From Phycisphaeraceae bacterium (GTDB lineage: Bacteria; Planctomycetota; Phycisphaerae; Phycisphaerales; Phycisphaeraceae): DNA of 64,000 bases. Below are positions 63,872 to 64,000 of this stretch, one piece after another (the first letter of the stretch is position 1; every line of letters starts with the position of its first letter). Under the pieces are notes generated by a model, which ran no database searches, was not told the DNA's origin, and saw nothing but the letters and a program-made list of their open reading frames with translations. The stretch covers positions 28,452 to 92,451 of the forward strand of contig JADLFV010000030.1 of NCBI GenBank assembly GCA_020849625.1, read 5' to 3'. The translations under genes and the position numbers were made by a program.

Positions 63872-64000
63872 GCATGTCTGATGTGTGATTGCTTCTATGT
63901 ATGACGGCTCGTTGTCAAGGGCGAGGCGGGGTTTCCCATTCTTCTATCCGAGCATCGCGGCGCGGGCCGCTAGCCCAAGTGGGTGGTTTTCGAGAAGACC
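63872..64000. other. Right edge, non-coding
   Basis: No gene. It contains GTCTGATGTGTGATTGC (63880), one arm of the TCTGATG repeat family, and GCCCAAGTGGGTGG near 63973, a palindromic word like the one at 34258. The rest is unassigned. Confidence 0.5.

Overview
The window is a GC-rich bacterial chromosome segment that most resembles the class Phycisphaerae or a close relative within Planctomycetota. This is inferred from gene content, not from a search. The evidence is five secreted proteins with PEP-CTERM tails, three of which also carry dockerin-like DGxVNLxDLQILGD repeats. It also includes two single pseudopilin-like proteins with the [17 protein letters not shown] leader, a squalene route of the HpnC/HpnD/HpnE type, a futalosine-pathway menaquinone gene (mqnC), and an ATP synthase b subunit with a signal peptide. 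No rRNA, tRNA, CRISPR array or transposase was recognised.

Layout. 0-5.3 kb: the 3' end of a GntR/FCD regulator, two tandem LamG/PEP-CTERM paralogues, a pseudopilin and a sialidase-like PEP-CTERM protein. 5.3-22.3 kb: housekeeping and envelope genes, namely a GT39 glycosyltransferase, a TIM-barrel isomerase-like protein, a lipid kinase, a TPR-YggX fusion, an AddB/AddA-type helicase-nuclease pair, a metallophosphoesterase, a DUF255 thioredoxin-fold protein, MqnC and a second GT39 protein. 22.5-30.1 kb: ATP synthase genes in the unusual order gamma, Z, I, a, c, b, a small ORF, delta, alpha (no beta or epsilon), then citrate synthase. 30.1-40.1 kb: a DUF2784 protein, a ComEA-like protein, an A-T-TE NRPS-like enzyme, small conserved proteins, TrkA/TrkH, an orphan NuoI and a Tat-exported phosphoesterase. 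40.1-44.7 kb: a second sialidase-like protein, then a UroD-like/PhyH operon divergent from an AraC regulator. 44.8-55.3 kb: FIST, YbaB, two GT4 glycosyltransferases, and hpnC-hpnD with hpnE a little downstream. 55.4-64 kb: a LacI regulator, two tandem PEP-CTERM paralogues, a pseudopilin, a TIM-barrel protein and a 1049-residue LamG/FG-GAP protein.

The two ends of the window carry the same kind of cassette: one-component regulator, PEP-CTERM protein, PEP-CTERM protein with dockerin-like repeats, single pseudopilin, then a large secreted carbohydrate-type protein. They look like two versions of a regulated surface or glycan-handling module, and this is my main candidate for an under-described system.

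The second theme is repeats. At least eight families of short palindromic or inverted repeats occur between genes, and some lie in frame inside essential genes (atpG, hpnD, a GT39 gene). Three families share one design: matching outer ends around two hairpins whose loops are complementary. A short word, CCCCCGGAA, appears about 19 times on the two strands together, often inside coding sequence as an apparent Gly/Ser/Pro insertion.
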